DNA of 64,000 nt from Candidatus Colicola equi (GTDB taxonomy: Bacteria; Bacteroidota; Bacteroidia; Bacteroidales; Paludibacteraceae), in the NCBI GenBank assembly GCA_018066175.1, contig JAGHRV010000010.1:1-64000 (forward strand), given 5' to 3'. This document shows positions 35,231-44,495 of the stretch, piece after piece. Every line of letters starts with the position of its first letter. Positions within the stretch are counted from its first letter, which is position 1. A model generated the notes under the pieces. That model saw only the letters and a list, made by a program, of their open reading frames with translations, ran no database searches and was not told the DNA's origin. The position numbers and the translations under genes were made by a program.

Positions 35231-36903
35231 TATTTAACGATAGCCAAGAAGGTTTCGTCTTCAGCGAACTTAGCGAACTCGATATCCTTCTGAGCTTTCT
35301 CTTTCAGTTTATTGCACTTAACGGCCTCTTTGAGGTTTGCATAAACAGCCTCAACATCATTGGTGCGAGCACCAACAACAGCCTTCAGGTAAGCAGTCTT
35401 AGCATCAGGATTAGCGATAGCGTCCAAAGTCTTGCGAGCGCCTGCGTAATCCTCATTTAAGATTTGTTGCAAAGCAGCGTTGTTGCTTACTGTTTGACCA
35501 TAAGCAGATTTAGCTTTGTCATAGTCACCTTGCATGGTGTAGAATGTACCTTGAGCGTTAGCCAGGTCACCTTGTGTGCCGGCAGCCTTGCCTAAGTACA
35601 GCTCAGCTTTCTCCAGGTCATTGTCAGCCAAAGCAGCTAAAGCAGCGTTGTAGTTAACGTCAGCATCGTTAGCGTTCAGCTCAAGAGCCTTGGTGTAAGC
35701 ACGGCGAGCCTCAGCTACGTTACCAGCCTCAAACTCAACTAAGCCGAGGTTGTTCCAGCAACGATAGTCATTAGGATAGAGCTCAGCAGCTTTGGTATAA
35801 ACGGCTTTCTTATCCTCAATCAGAGTAGCAGCATATAAAATCTCCTCCACGTTGAGTTGAGCAGGATCACTGTTGAATAAAGCAACGATTTCTTCGTCAG
35901 ATTTACCAATCAAGTCGGTAGTCAGAACCAGACGGCTGCGACGCAATGCAGGCAGAATCTCGTCAGCGATGTTTTTGTAAACAGCGCTCAGGTTCTTGAT
36001 TTGGCTCTCGCGCTCCTCAGGATCGTTGTACATACGAAGTACATTGAGAACCAACTCTTTATCTTGGATGTTGCTCTCTTCCATAGCAGCTTGGAAACCA
36101 GCCCAGTCCTCAGCGGTAACGTCAGAAGCGATTTCAGCTTTCACTTTGTCCTTCTTAAGTTGGTTAGCCAAGAATTTTTGAGCATTAGCTTGACGAGCAT
36201 TAGCCAACTTGGTATTCAAATCCATACCACCTTCAGGACTAGCATAACCGGCAACTTCCAGTTTATTGATAGCCTTCTTCTCGTTATTATTAGCCTCTTT
36301 GATAGCAGCTTGTAAGTCCTTAACCTCTTGAGACTTGGTCTCCGAGTTGCGCAGGTCGCTACGTTGGATGAGGAACTTAATGTCAGCCTCTTGGGTCTCT
36401 TGAATGATACGTTGGAACTTATCAGCAGTTACGCGTGGTTTAATGCTCTTAGCATCAGCCAACTTAGCGGTAGCAATCAGACCATCAGCAACTTTTAAGT
36501 CAGGAATTTCAAATACTTTGTCGCCTAATGTAGCATTGAAACGCAGATATAATTCGCAGTTGTCCATTGCAGGAACATAGTCTGCACTGAAGTTTTGAGA
36601 ATAAGTACCACCCTCAGCATAATTAACTACAGTACCGTTTTCTTTAGCCTTTTGACCTACATAAGTAACAGGTTCGCCAAGCACTTCTTGACCATCAAAT
36701 TTGAGGACAGGAGTAACAACCAACACACCCTTCTTAGCAAATTTCTTTGCAGGGAAAGTACCGGTAATCTCGGCATTTACTTTATTACCAACCACCTTAA
36801 GCGGATTGGGGTTAACACTAAGCTGATCCGGGGAAACGGGAGCTTTACAAGACGTCATCAAAGCCATAGCAATGATTGACATAAACATGATAGATTTTTT
36901 CAT
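35230..36903 (-). CDS. TPR-repeat lipoprotein
   Basis: A 557-residue predicted lipoprotein. A signal peptide with lipobox ALMTSC puts the acylated cysteine at about residue 18. An N-terminal beta-rich domain (about 30-190) is followed by an OmpA-like segment with EVAGYASPEGGMDLNTKLANARQ (KLEVAGYASPEGG near 225-237), typical of peptidoglycan-binding folds. TPR repeats fill about 350-500, ending with Ala/Lys-rich helices. It is likely attached to the outer membrane and may scaffold envelope complexes. The start at 36903 follows the promoter at 36992-37023; a longer ORF to 36981 adds no conserved sequence. Confidence 0.82.
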   Translation of the reverse strand: MKKSIMFMSIIAMALMTSCKAPVSPDQLSVNPNPLKVVGNKVNAEITGTFPAKKFAKKGVLVVTPVLKFDGQEVLGEPVTYVGQKAKENGTVVNYAEGGTYSQNFSADYVPAMDNCELYLRFNATLGDKVFEIPDLKVADGLIATAKLADAKSIKPRVTADKFQRIIQETQEADIKFLIQRSDLRNSETKSQEVKDLQAAIKEANNNEKKAINKLEVAGYASPEGGMDLNTKLANARQANAQKFLANQLKKDKVKAEIASDVTAEDWAGFQAAMEESNIQDKELVLNVLRMYNDPEERESQIKNLSAVYKNIADEILPALRRSRLVLTTDLIGKSDEEIVALFNSDPAQLNVEEILYAATLIEDKKAVYTKAAELYPNDYRCWNNLGLVEFEAGNVAEARRAYTKALELNANDADVNYNAALAALADNDLEKAELYLGKAAGTQGDLANAQGTFYTMQGDYDKAKSAYGQTVSNNAALQQILNEDYAGARKTLDAIANPDAKTAYLKAVVGARTNDVEAVYANLKEAVKCNKLKEKAQKDIEFAKFAEDETFLAIVK

Positions 36904-36991
36904 AACTCTTAAACTTTTGTTTAATGTTGATAATTTAGTTATTATTGGGTTTATAACTTTCGCAATGAACCTAATAAGCATAATTTGGCCG

Positions 36992-37023
36992 CAAAATTAC
37001 AAATATTTTTTCATTCACGCAAC
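36992..37023 (-). promoter_or_regulatory. Promoter of the TPR lipoprotein
   Basis: Minus-strand GTTG (37020-37023), 20 bases, TAATTTTG (36992-36999). The -33 box has one mismatch. A plus-strand -7 box TACTTTTG at 37063-37070 serves the divergent lipoprotein gene, with a weak -33 box. Confidence 0.6.
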
Positions 37024-37089
37024 TTTTTTAGCGTTTTTTTTCTTTTTTTGCATTTTTTTTTGTACTTTTGCAGCAAATTTGAACGTCCT

Positions 37090-37788
37090 ATGCAGAAAAA
37101 CATCCTATTTTTAGTTCCTTTTGTTCTTCTGGCCTGTACTCACCGTCCGTCCAAAGTAGAGATGATGCGTCAGCAAAAAGCCATACAAGATAGCATTACT
37201 TATTGCAATGCCAAGCAGAACGTGATTTATTCCGACTCTATCTTGCATGCCCTCATTCCTCAAACGGACACATTGCTGCGCTCGTTTGTGTATAGCAAAG
37301 ACGAAAAAGCAGAGGACCACGGGCACTATGTGCATAAACTGCTTCAAACAACGCGCAACGCAGAGCGTAATTTCATACAGGCGTACGTGATGGATAATTA
37401 TATGGTACGAGTGCAGTCCTATTATTATGGCGGGCATCAACACGGACAGTCGGCGGTGCGATTCAGTTGCGGAGAGGACTACGTAGAGGAAGAAGGCAGC
37501 AATCATGTTTTTAATGCAGAAGGTTGGCATGAGATACTGACTATAGAAGGAGAAGATGCGTTGCAGTTACTGAGTTTGATTAGCAATCACGTTAATGACC
37601 GCATCTTGGTGACCAGCATCGGGAAGCAAGATATTCGCTATTACCTGTCTGAAAACGAACGCAAAGCGTTGCACCAAACATACCTGCTGGCTGTAGCAAT
37701 GCGCAACATCAATACGTTAGAACGCGCTATCAATGTTTCCAATCGACAGATAGAAAAATACGAAAAAAAGCACGCAAAGGCAAAATAA
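37090..37788 (+). CDS. Predicted lipoprotein, DUF4738-like
   Basis: A 232-residue protein with a lipoprotein signal (FVLLACTHRP, Cys at about residue 16). The mature part contains YYYGGHQHGQSAVRF near residues 110-124, a histidine-rich motif, and a helical C-terminus ending EKYEKKHAKAK. The pattern resembles the DUF4738 lipoproteins of Bacteroidales; I am not certain of the family. The start is the ATG at 37090; the ORF extends upstream to 36985 but through AT-rich promoter sequence. It is divergent from the TPR lipoprotein. Confidence 0.65.
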   Translation: MQKNILFLVPFVLLACTHRPSKVEMMRQQKAIQDSITYCNAKQNVIYSDSILHALIPQTDTLLRSFVYSKDEKAEDHGHYVHKLLQTTRNAERNFIQAYVMDNYMVRVQSYYYGGHQHGQSAVRFSCGEDYVEEEGSNHVFNAEGWHEILTIEGEDALQLLSLISNHVNDRILVTSIGKQDIRYYLSENERKALHQTYLLAVAMRNINTLERAINVSNRQIEKYEKKHAKAK

Positions 37789-37789
37789 A

Positions 37790-37821
37790 TTTGCATATTT
37801 CAAAAAAAAGCAGTAACTTTG
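37790..37821 (+). promoter_or_regulatory. Promoter of the SRPBCC-psd cluster
   Basis: TTTG (37790-37793), 20 bases, TAACTTTG (37814-37821). It starts within 2 bases of the preceding stop codon. A leader of about 14 bases precedes the ATG at 37842. Confidence 0.7.
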
Positions 37822-37841
37822 CCCCTTCAAATAAGATTATT

Positions 37842-38273
37842 ATGGCAGAAACAAAATACGAAAGTCAAATTTGCTCTATCCCCAATTCGGCGGAGAACGT
37901 ATATCGGGTATTATCTAATTTAGATAATTTGAACCGCGTGAAGGATATGATTCCTCAGGACAAAGTGCAAGAATTAGAGGTGCACCCGGATAATATTCGG
38001 ATGAAAGTAGATGGTTTGGGGCAGAAGATTACCATTCGTATTGAAGATACGATTGAGAATGACACGATTAAGTTTGGTACCGAAGGCATCCCGATGCAAG
38101 CTAATTTTTGGATTCAGCTTAAGCAAGTTACTCCGACCGATACGCGCATTCGCCTGACCTTCAAGGCCGACCTGCCACTGATGTTTAAAATGATGTTAGA
38201 TAAGAAGATTCAACAAGGGCTGGATGATGCAGCTAAAATGTTAACCCAATTCCCATATAATCAATGGTTATGA
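37842..38273 (+). CDS. SRPBCC-fold (START/polyketide cyclase-like) protein
   Basis: A 143-residue small protein of the SRPBCC superfamily, a helix-grip fold that binds hydrophobic ligands. The pattern is start SIPNSAENVYRVLSNLDNL, a central beta-sheet with KITIRIEDTIENDTIKFG, and a long C-terminal helix DKKIQQGLDDAAKMLTQFPY. No catalytic residues can be named. It overlaps psd by 4 bases (ATGA), so a role in lipid metabolism or transfer is plausible but unproved. The start at 37842 is preferred over 37791 because the promoter lies between. Confidence 0.8.
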   Translation: MAETKYESQICSIPNSAENVYRVLSNLDNLNRVKDMIPQDKVQELEVHPDNIRMKVDGLGQKITIRIEDTIENDTIKFGTEGIPMQANFWIQLKQVTPTDTRIRLTFKADLPLMFKMMLDKKIQQGLDDAAKMLTQFPYNQWL

Positions 38274-38953
38274 AACGACAAAAGACACGTCATCGTCGCA
38301 TCCATGCAGAAGGAAAACGCACCGTGCTCGGACTGGTGCTACTGCTATTTGTGATTAATGTACCTATGTACTTGTACGAGCCGCATTGGCTCTTTGCTAT
38401 TACGTTAATACTCACGGCCTTGTTGCTCGTGTTTGTGACGTATTTCTTCCGCAACCCTATGCGTGAAGTGGAGATTTCCGATCCTAATTTCCTGTTGGCT
38501 CCTGCCGATGGCCGAGTGGTAGTCATTGAGCCGGTGATGGAGGATGAGGTTTTCCATGAGAAGCGGTTGCAAGTCAGTATTTTCATGTCCCCGCTTAACG
38601 TGCATGCCAACTGGTATCCTGTAGAGGGAAATATTATTCGTAGCGAGCATCAGAAGGGACGGCACTTGCAGGCTTGGCTGCCTAAGTCATCCACCGAGAA
38701 TGAGCGTTCCTTGGTGATTATTGAGACACCTCAAAAGACCCAAGTGGCCGTGCGTCAGATTGCCGGAGCCATGGCACGGCGTATTGTAACCTATGCTAAA
38801 GTGGGCAAAGAAGCGCATCGCAACGAGCATCTGGGATTCATTAAATTAGGTTCGCGCGTAGATATGTACTTGCCTTTGGGCACCGAGATTTTTGTTACAG
38901 TAGGTGAGGCTGTACGTGGTAACGAAACCATCGTAGGCCGTCTTCCTGAGTAA
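38270..38953 (+). CDS. psd: Phosphatidylserine decarboxylase proenzyme (housekeeping)
   Basis: A 227-residue short-type (class II) phosphatidylserine decarboxylase that makes phosphatidylethanolamine at the inner membrane. One or two membrane helices lie at about residues 15-58. Catalytic features are APADGRV near 75-81, MSPLNVHANWYP near 105-116, and the self-cleavage motif LGSRVD near 195-200, where the serine becomes the pyruvoyl group. The usual pssA neighbour is not adjacent; deoC follows. This is the second protein with a PSD fold in the window, and is distinct from the fused enzyme at 59515-61638. Confidence 0.93.
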   Translation: MKRQKTRHRRIHAEGKRTVLGLVLLLFVINVPMYLYEPHWLFAITLILTALLLVFVTYFFRNPMREVEISDPNFLLAPADGRVVVIEPVMEDEVFHEKRLQVSIFMSPLNVHANWYPVEGNIIRSEHQKGRHLQAWLPKSSTENERSLVIIETPQKTQVAVRQIAGAMARRIVTYAKVGKEAHRNEHLGFIKLGSRVDMYLPLGTEIFVTVGEAVRGNETIVGRLPE

Positions 38954-38983
38954 ATCATTATAAATCACTAAACTAATACAATC

Positions 38984-39859
38984 ATGAACTTCAACGAATT
39001 ATTCGCAGCTTATCCGTTCACCATGTCGGACGCTGAAGTAGCAAGAGCTACAAAAGAGATTATTGACAACCATTTTGCAGAGAACAACAACCGCGAGGTT
39101 TGGATGGAGTGCTTGCATCAGATTGACCTGACTACACTGAACGGCGAAGATACCGTTGCCAAGGTAGAAGGTATGGCTAAGAAAGTGAGCGAGTTTGAAA
39201 AGAACTTCCCCGGTGTACCTAATGTAGCCGCTATGTGCGTTTACCCTGCATTAGCCGGTGTAGCTCGCAAGAACCTTCCTGCCGGTATCGGTGTAGCTTG
39301 CGTTAGCGCAGGTTTCCCTGCATCGCAGACTTTTATCGAAGTGAAAGTAGCCGAAACAGCTCTTGCTCTCAAGGCCGGTGCTACTGAAATTGATATTGTT
39401 ATTTCTATTGGTAAGTTCCTTGAGGGACGTTATCAAGAGGTATTTGACGAGATTAGTGAAATCAAAGCTGCTTGCGGCGAGCATCATCTCAAGGTTATTT
39501 TGGAGACCGGAGCCCTCACTACGGCCGAGAATATCTGGAAAGCATCCATCATAGCTATGGCTGCCGGAGCGGACTTCATCAAGACTTCTACCGGTAAGAT
39601 TAAAGTTAATGCTACTCCCGAAGCCACCTACGTAATGTGTCAAGCCATCAAGGCATGGAAGGCTAAAACAGGTGTTAAGGTTTGCTACAAACCTGCCGGA
39701 GGCGTTTCCACGACCGACGAAGCTGTTCAGCACTTCACGCTCGTTAAAGAGATTTTGGGTGAGGATTGGCTCAATAACCAAAGTTTCCGTTTCGGAGCCA
39801 GCCGCTTAGCTAATAACTTGCTTAGCAGCATCGTAGGAGCCGAGACCAAGTACTTCTAA
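38984..39859 (+). CDS. deoC: Deoxyribose-phosphate aldolase
   Basis: A 291-residue class I aldolase cleaving 2-deoxyribose 5-phosphate to glyceraldehyde 3-phosphate and acetaldehyde in nucleoside catabolism. The Schiff-base lysine is in GADFIKTSTGK near residues 194-204, and a second lysine in VCYKPAGGV near 230-238. Length is above the 220-260 of many DeoC proteins and matches the longer Bacteroidota form. It lies 30 bases after psd. Confidence 0.95.
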   Translation: MNFNELFAAYPFTMSDAEVARATKEIIDNHFAENNNREVWMECLHQIDLTTLNGEDTVAKVEGMAKKVSEFEKNFPGVPNVAAMCVYPALAGVARKNLPAGIGVACVSAGFPASQTFIEVKVAETALALKAGATEIDIVISIGKFLEGRYQEVFDEISEIKAACGEHHLKVILETGALTTAENIWKASIIAMAAGADFIKTSTGKIKVNATPEATYVMCQAIKAWKAKTGVKVCYKPAGGVSTTDEAVQHFTLVKEILGEDWLNNQSFRFGASRLANNLLSSIVGAETKYF

Positions 39860-39876
39860 ACCCAACACGTTAAACG

Positions 39877-40683
39877 ATGTTATACACTCAATGTACATTT
39901 GCTATCGCCTTGCCGGATTGGCAACGTGCCTTGTTTGAGCAAGACCTGGCAGATGTAGGATTTGAGGCATTCTGCGAGACGGAGACCGATCAAGGTCCCG
40001 TCTCGTTAGCATATATACAAACGTCCCTCTTCCGTCGCGAAGCGATGGAGCAGGTAGTAGCGGCTTATCCCGGAGTTACGCTACTTAGCGCTGAAGACTG
40101 TCCCGATGATAACTGGAATCAGACCTGGGAGCAAGATCATCCTGAGTTCACGATTGACTTGCCCAACGGTCAGGTGCTGATTCAATCGCATTGCGCCTTT
40201 GGAGCTGGTTATCACGAAACTACCTCTATGCTCATTCAAGCGCTCATTCAGCACCATACCCCACACACCATACTGGATAACGGCTGTGGCACAGGTATCT
40301 TAGGTATCGTGGCAGCTAAATTAGGTGCCCAACATATCACCATGGTGGATATAGACGACAAGAGTGTATCGTGCGCCCTGGAAAACTGCCAAAGAAACAA
40401 CCTCCCCCCTTCCTCCTATTCTATTCAATTAGGTTCAACTCCTCCTGAAGGCAAGTATGACCTTATTTTAAGTAATATCCATAAGAACGTGCTAATCGCC
40501 CAAATGCCCCTTTATGCCCGATTATTAAATCCTGACGGACAAGTGTGGCTGAGCGGCTTTTATGCATCCGATGTTCCAGACTTGCTAACTGCTGCACAAG
40601 CGGCAGGTATGCACCAAATCACCATGCATCAATCCGGAGACTGGTGCATGCTACAATTGACAATAAATACAAATAAAATATGA
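39877..40683 (+). CDS. prmA: Ribosomal protein L11 methyltransferase
   Basis: A 268-residue AdoMet-dependent methyltransferase that trimethylates L11. An N-terminal L11-binding domain (about residues 1-90) has the opening FAIALPDWQRALFEQDLADVG in part. The AdoMet motif DNGCGTGILGIVAAKLG lies near 134-150, preceded by FGAGYHETTSM, and the catalytic-type ILSNIHKNVL near 196-205. It overlaps the next gene by 4 bases. Confidence 0.93.
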   Translation: MLYTQCTFAIALPDWQRALFEQDLADVGFEAFCETETDQGPVSLAYIQTSLFRREAMEQVVAAYPGVTLLSAEDCPDDNWNQTWEQDHPEFTIDLPNGQVLIQSHCAFGAGYHETTSMLIQALIQHHTPHTILDNGCGTGILGIVAAKLGAQHITMVDIDDKSVSCALENCQRNNLPPSSYSIQLGSTPPEGKYDLILSNIHKNVLIAQMPLYARLLNPDGQVWLSGFYASDVPDLLTAAQAAGMHQITMHQSGDWCMLQLTINTNKI

Positions 40684-42911
40684 ACAAAATCATTTCTAAG
40701 CGTTTCTTTTCCGACAATGTAGCCGAGATAGTAGTTGAGGCGCCTCTCATTGCACGCAGTCGTAAAGCGGGTCATTTTGTCATTATCCGCGTAGATGCCC
40801 ATTCCGAACGGATGCCCTTGACGATTAGTGCCGCCGATACTGACAAAGGCACAATTACCTTGGTTGTTCAGCGCATTGGTGTTTCGTCCACTAAACTATG
40901 TGCTATGGAGCCGGGGCAATTCCTGCAGGACGTAGTAGGTCCTTTGGGCAAGGCCACTCATATTGAGAACTTCGGCACCGTGGTTTGTGCATGTGGCGGC
41001 GTAGGTGCAGCACCGATGTTACCCATTGCTGAAGCGCTTAAGAAAGCCGGCAATCGCGTGATTACCGTATTAGCGGCTCGCAATAAAGACTTAATCATTC
41101 TCAAGGATGAACTATCCCAATGGTCAGACGAAGTGATTGTGATGACGGATGACGGTAGTATGGGGCAGCAAGGTGTTGTTACCGTTGGTGTGGAACAAGT
41201 CATCCTTCGCGAACCGGTAGATAAATGTATCACGATTGGTCCGGCTATTATGATGAAATTCGTGAGTCTGACTACTAAGAAATACAATATCCCAACGGAT
41301 GCCAGTCTCAACACTATCATGGTGGATGGCACAGGTATGTGCGGAGCGTGTCGTGTATCGATTGACGGACAAACCAAGTTCGTATGTGTAGATGGACCTG
41401 AGTTTGATGCACACCAAGTAGATTGGGATGAGATGATGACACGTATGCGTTCATACAAGCCCGAAGAGGCTATTGCTATGGACCAGTACCAACATATCCA
41501 GCATCCGCTTACCGCCAAAGAACGTGTGGCTATTCCGCGTGTTAAGATGAATGAGTTACCGCCACAGGTACGCATCCAGAGCCTGCATGCCGAAGTGAAC
41601 CAAGGTCTGACCATGGAGCAAGCTCTTACGGAAGCTCATCGCTGCCTGAACTGCCCCAAACCCACCTGCGTGGAAGGATGCCCGGTGAATATCCAAATTC
41701 CTGCCTTCATCAAGAAAGTGGAGCAAGGCGACATCAACGGAGCGGCTGCTGTGATTGCACAGAGTTCAACGCTGCCTGCCGTCTGCGGTCGTGTATGTCC
41801 GCAAGAGAAGCAATGCGAGAGCCGCTGTATCCATCATAAGATGGGACACGAACCGGTTGCAATTGGATACCTCGAGCGTTTTGTAGCTGATAATGGAAAG
41901 ATAGAAAATAATACTCATTGGAGTGCTCTAAGCACCGAGAACGAGACCAAGATAGCCGTAGTGGGTAGCGGTCCTGCAGGATTGGCTTTTGCCGGAGATA
42001 TGGCTAAGTACGGCTATGCCGTCACAGTCTTTGAAGCATTGCATGAGATAGGAGGCGTACTTAAATACGGCATTCCGGAGTTCCGTTTGCCTAATCGCAT
42101 CGTAGATAAAGAGATTGCCGGACTTAGGCAGTTAGGCGTCACCTTCCAAACCGACACGATTATTGGCAAGACACTCACTATCGATGACCTCAAAGAGCAA
42201 GGCTTTGCTGCTATCTTTGTGGGGTCAGGAGCCGGTCTGCCACGATTCATGAACATCCCCGGCGAGAACCTAAATGGAGTGATGAGTTGCAATGAATACC
42301 TCACGCGCGTCAACCTGATGGATGCCAGCAATGCACATACCGATACACCTCTGCTATATGGTCAGAACGTAGCCGTCATTGGAGGAGGCAACACCGCCAT
42401 GGATGCTGTGCGCACTGCCAAACGCTTGGGTGCTGAACATGCCATGATTATCTATCGTCGCAGCGAAGACGAGATGCCGGCCCGCATTGAGGAAGTGCGT
42501 CACGCCAAAGAGGAAGGCATTGAGTTCATGACCCTGCATAATCCTCTTGAGTACCACGCCGACGAAAACGGACGCGTTAAGGAAGCTGTGCTGCAAGTGA
42601 TGGAATTAGGAGAACCGGACGAAAGCGGCCGTCGCAGTCCCGTAGCCATTGAAGGCAAGACTATTACCATTCCGGTGGACCTGGTTATCGTAAGTGTGGG
42701 TGTTAGCCCCAACCCACTGATTCCCCATTCCGTGAGCGGACTTGAGATTAGTCGCAAAGGCACCATCGTTGTGGGTGATGATACGATGCAGAGTTCTATA
42801 CCCACTCTATTCGCCGGAGGCGATATAGTGCGCGGCGGAGCTACCGTCATCCTGGCTATGAGTGACGGACGCAAGGCTGCTAAGGCCATGCATGAGTATT
42901 TGCAAAAGTAA
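40680..42911 (+). CDS. Fused NfnA/NfnB-like oxidoreductase (DHOD-B-like FAD/NAD subunit plus glutamate synthase small subunit)
   Basis: A 743-residue fusion. Residues 1-280 are an FNR-like FAD/NAD domain with a [2Fe-2S] site (DGTGMCGACRVSIDGQTKFVC, in parts, near residues 218-240). Residues 290-743 match the small subunit of NADPH glutamate synthase: cysteine motifs CLNCPKPTCVEGCP near 321-334 and CGRVCPQEKQCESRC, the FAD motif VVGSGPAGLAFAGD near 426-439, and a second GGGNTAMDA. As two subunits these form NfnAB, the bifurcating NADH-ferredoxin:NADP oxidoreductase. The fused form is common in Bacteroidales. No glutamate synthase large subunit is adjacent, which favours the Nfn-like role. Confidence 0.9.
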   Translation: MNKIISKRFFSDNVAEIVVEAPLIARSRKAGHFVIIRVDAHSERMPLTISAADTDKGTITLVVQRIGVSSTKLCAMEPGQFLQDVVGPLGKATHIENFGTVVCACGGVGAAPMLPIAEALKKAGNRVITVLAARNKDLIILKDELSQWSDEVIVMTDDGSMGQQGVVTVGVEQVILREPVDKCITIGPAIMMKFVSLTTKKYNIPTDASLNTIMVDGTGMCGACRVSIDGQTKFVCVDGPEFDAHQVDWDEMMTRMRSYKPEEAIAMDQYQHIQHPLTAKERVAIPRVKMNELPPQVRIQSLHAEVNQGLTMEQALTEAHRCLNCPKPTCVEGCPVNIQIPAFIKKVEQGDINGAAAVIAQSSTLPAVCGRVCPQEKQCESRCIHHKMGHEPVAIGYLERFVADNGKIENNTHWSALSTENETKIAVVGSGPAGLAFAGDMAKYGYAVTVFEALHEIGGVLKYGIPEFRLPNRIVDKEIAGLRQLGVTFQTDTIIGKTLTIDDLKEQGFAAIFVGSGAGLPRFMNIPGENLNGVMSCNEYLTRVNLMDASNAHTDTPLLYGQNVAVIGGGNTAMDAVRTAKRLGAEHAMIIYRRSEDEMPARIEEVRHAKEEGIEFMTLHNPLEYHADENGRVKEAVLQVMELGEPDESGRRSPVAIEGKTITIPVDLVIVSVGVSPNPLIPHSVSGLEISRKGTIVVGDDTMQSSIPTLFAGGDIVRGGATVILAMSDGRKAAKAMHEYLQK

Positions 42912-43979
42912 TTACAGCGTATTGATTACGCCATAGAATAAGATACGGTTCGTTTCCGTTTCACGAATCAGCAGCAAGAACGGACGGTTGATGTTCATCT
43001 CGTAGATTTTCTCCTGCATAGGACGCGCCGACATAGCCATCATAACCGATGTCACTGCTGCAGCCTCAGTACCTTCTTCGTCAATAGCGAGGAAGGTATT
43101 TTGTTTAACCATACCAATAAAGAGTGGCGAAGCCGAGATACGCGAAAAATCAGCTTTGGAGGAGAAACAGGTAGATAAGCCCATCTCGCCCAGATAGTCA
43201 TTCAGCACCTTCTCGTACTCTAGTTTAACCTTAGGTAAGGTGAGGCGCACCTTGCATGATTCAGCTGCCGTCAGATCTATATTAGGCACCTCGTTGATGA
43301 CATCAGCCACCGACTTACCTTGTGCGGGTAATATGATATCCATGCAATAAGGACTGGTATAGTCCAGACGAATAGCCTGCATCTTGCGATTCTCTATATA
43401 AGCGAAATGGTTCGTTTGATGCATCATATCTACTTTATGTTCTCCCTTAGCGCCATAGAACGTCTCTTGCTTTGTATTTTGGCTCTTAAAGGGATGTTGC
43501 CACTGTGCCTTAAAATACAAGGCATTCGTCAGCATCATCGGTAAACGAATCGGGTCCTCTACGATTTTGTTAATCTTACCATTGGTCTTGGACGAAGCCC
43601 ATCCATTCACTTTTTGAGCTAAGATAGGACCGGCATAGACTTCTGCATCTTGGTTAGCCTGCAAATAAGCCGGATAGACTTGTACACCCTCGTTAATCCA
43701 GATAGCCGAAGCCACTTTAAGGAAGTCAGTCGAGGCGACATGAACGGCAGGAACAACGGCCTGCAGTTCCTTCAGCGTCTGCGCTCCTGCTCCGGGAGTG
43801 AGCATATTCAGTGCCATCGCTACAGAAGTAGGACTCAGGAAAGCATTCGTGCCTTCGGATACGCTCTGCTTCATCATGGAATAAGCAAAACTATCTTCAC
43901 TGGCCACACTCGAAGCGACTTGCTTGGTTTGACAACTCATCATCATAACTGGTAATAAGAATAATACGGCTTTTTTCAT
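42912..43979 (-). CDS. Serpin family lipoprotein
   Basis: A 355-residue serine protease inhibitor of the serpin fold. It begins with a lipoprotein signal (MMMSC, Cys near residue 15), so it is probably displayed at the outer membrane. The hinge of the reactive loop, DEEGTEAAAVTSV, has the small residues required of inhibitory serpins. By spacing, P1-P1' falls near the SARP segment. The conserved NRPFLLLIRE and ILFYGVI strands follow. It may block host or competitor proteases. The start at 43979 is chosen over 44027 because it gives a clean signal peptide. Its stop abuts that of the convergent Nfn-like gene. Confidence 0.92.
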   Translation of the reverse strand: MKKAVLFLLPVMMMSCQTKQVASSVASEDSFAYSMMKQSVSEGTNAFLSPTSVAMALNMLTPGAGAQTLKELQAVVPAVHVASTDFLKVASAIWINEGVQVYPAYLQANQDAEVYAGPILAQKVNGWASSKTNGKINKIVEDPIRLPMMLTNALYFKAQWQHPFKSQNTKQETFYGAKGEHKVDMMHQTNHFAYIENRKMQAIRLDYTSPYCMDIILPAQGKSVADVINEVPNIDLTAAESCKVRLTLPKVKLEYEKVLNDYLGEMGLSTCFSSKADFSRISASPLFIGMVKQNTFLAIDEEGTEAAAVTSVMMAMSARPMQEKIYEMNINRPFLLLIRETETNRILFYGVINTL

Positions 43980-44013
43980 ACTATATAATATAAATAATGA
44001 TACAATGCAAAAA

Positions 44014-44035
44014 GGCTCCCCGCGCACGAAGAGCC
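44014..44035 (-). terminator. Terminator of rpsO
   Basis: GGCTC (44014-44018) / GAGCC (44031-44035), extended by A-T pairs to AAAAAGGCTC / GAGCCCTTTT. It lies between rpsO and the serpin gene, and gives a T-run on either strand. Confidence 0.65.
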
Positions 44036-44050
44036 CTTTTCTGAAGTTGA

Positions 44051-44320
44051 TTACTTACGAATACCCAAATCCTTAATGATGGCACGGTAGCGCTCAATAT
44101 TCGTAGCCTTCAAGTAATCCAGCAAACGACGGCGTTTACCAACCAAAGCAGTCAAAGCACGCTCGGTACCGAAGTCCTTGCGGTTAGCTTTTAAGTGCTC
44201 AGTAAGGTGGTTAATACGGAAGGTGAACAATGCGATTTGGCTCTCAGCCGAACCCGTGTTCTTAGCATCTTTGCCATATTGCGCAAAGATCTCAACTTTT
44301 TTCTCAGAAGTCAAATACAT
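44051..44320 (-). CDS. rpsO: 30S ribosomal protein S15
   Basis: An 89-residue ribosomal protein binding 16S rRNA at the platform. The family signatures TGSAESQIALFTFRINHLTEHLK (in parts, residues 22-45) and GKRRRLLDYLK near 64-74 are present. The start at 44320 (MYLTSEKK) gives the standard length. It is a single-gene unit with the promoter at 44426-44457 and a terminator at 44014-44035. Confidence 0.97.
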   Translation of the reverse strand: MYLTSEKKVEIFAQYGKDAKNTGSAESQIALFTFRINHLTEHLKANRKDFGTERALTALVGKRRRLLDYLKATNIERYRAIIKDLGIRK

Positions 44321-44425
44321 GACGTTAAGTATTATTTGGTTAAACAATTACGGCTGATGCAATATCCTAAGATGAGAACATCGCCGCATCTATAGCTTCC
44401 AACCACAAATTGGGTGATTGGACTG

Positions 44426-44457
44426 CAAAATTACAACTTAATTCGCATATATGCAAA
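44426..44457 (-). promoter_or_regulatory. Promoter of rpsO
   Basis: Minus-strand TTTG (44454-44457), 20 bases, TAATTTTG (44426-44433), with the extended TTTGCATATATGC. A leader of about 100 bases precedes the start codon, long enough for the S15 autoregulatory structure known elsewhere; I cannot confirm one here. Confidence 0.75.
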
Positions 44458-44495
44458 TTTTTTGGGTAAAAAATGACTTTTTAGCCCTTTATTGC

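Noticed and set aside
38270-38953. psd as a partner of the condensation-decarboxylase operon
   Set aside because: It is a standard membrane-linked phosphatidylserine decarboxylase 19 kb away beside an unrelated cluster; it only shows that the fused enzyme is not needed for phosphatidylethanolamine.
40680-42911. Unusual multi-domain fusion of the Nfn-like oxidoreductase
   Set aside because: The same fusion is common in Bacteroidales, so it is described but not listed as novel.
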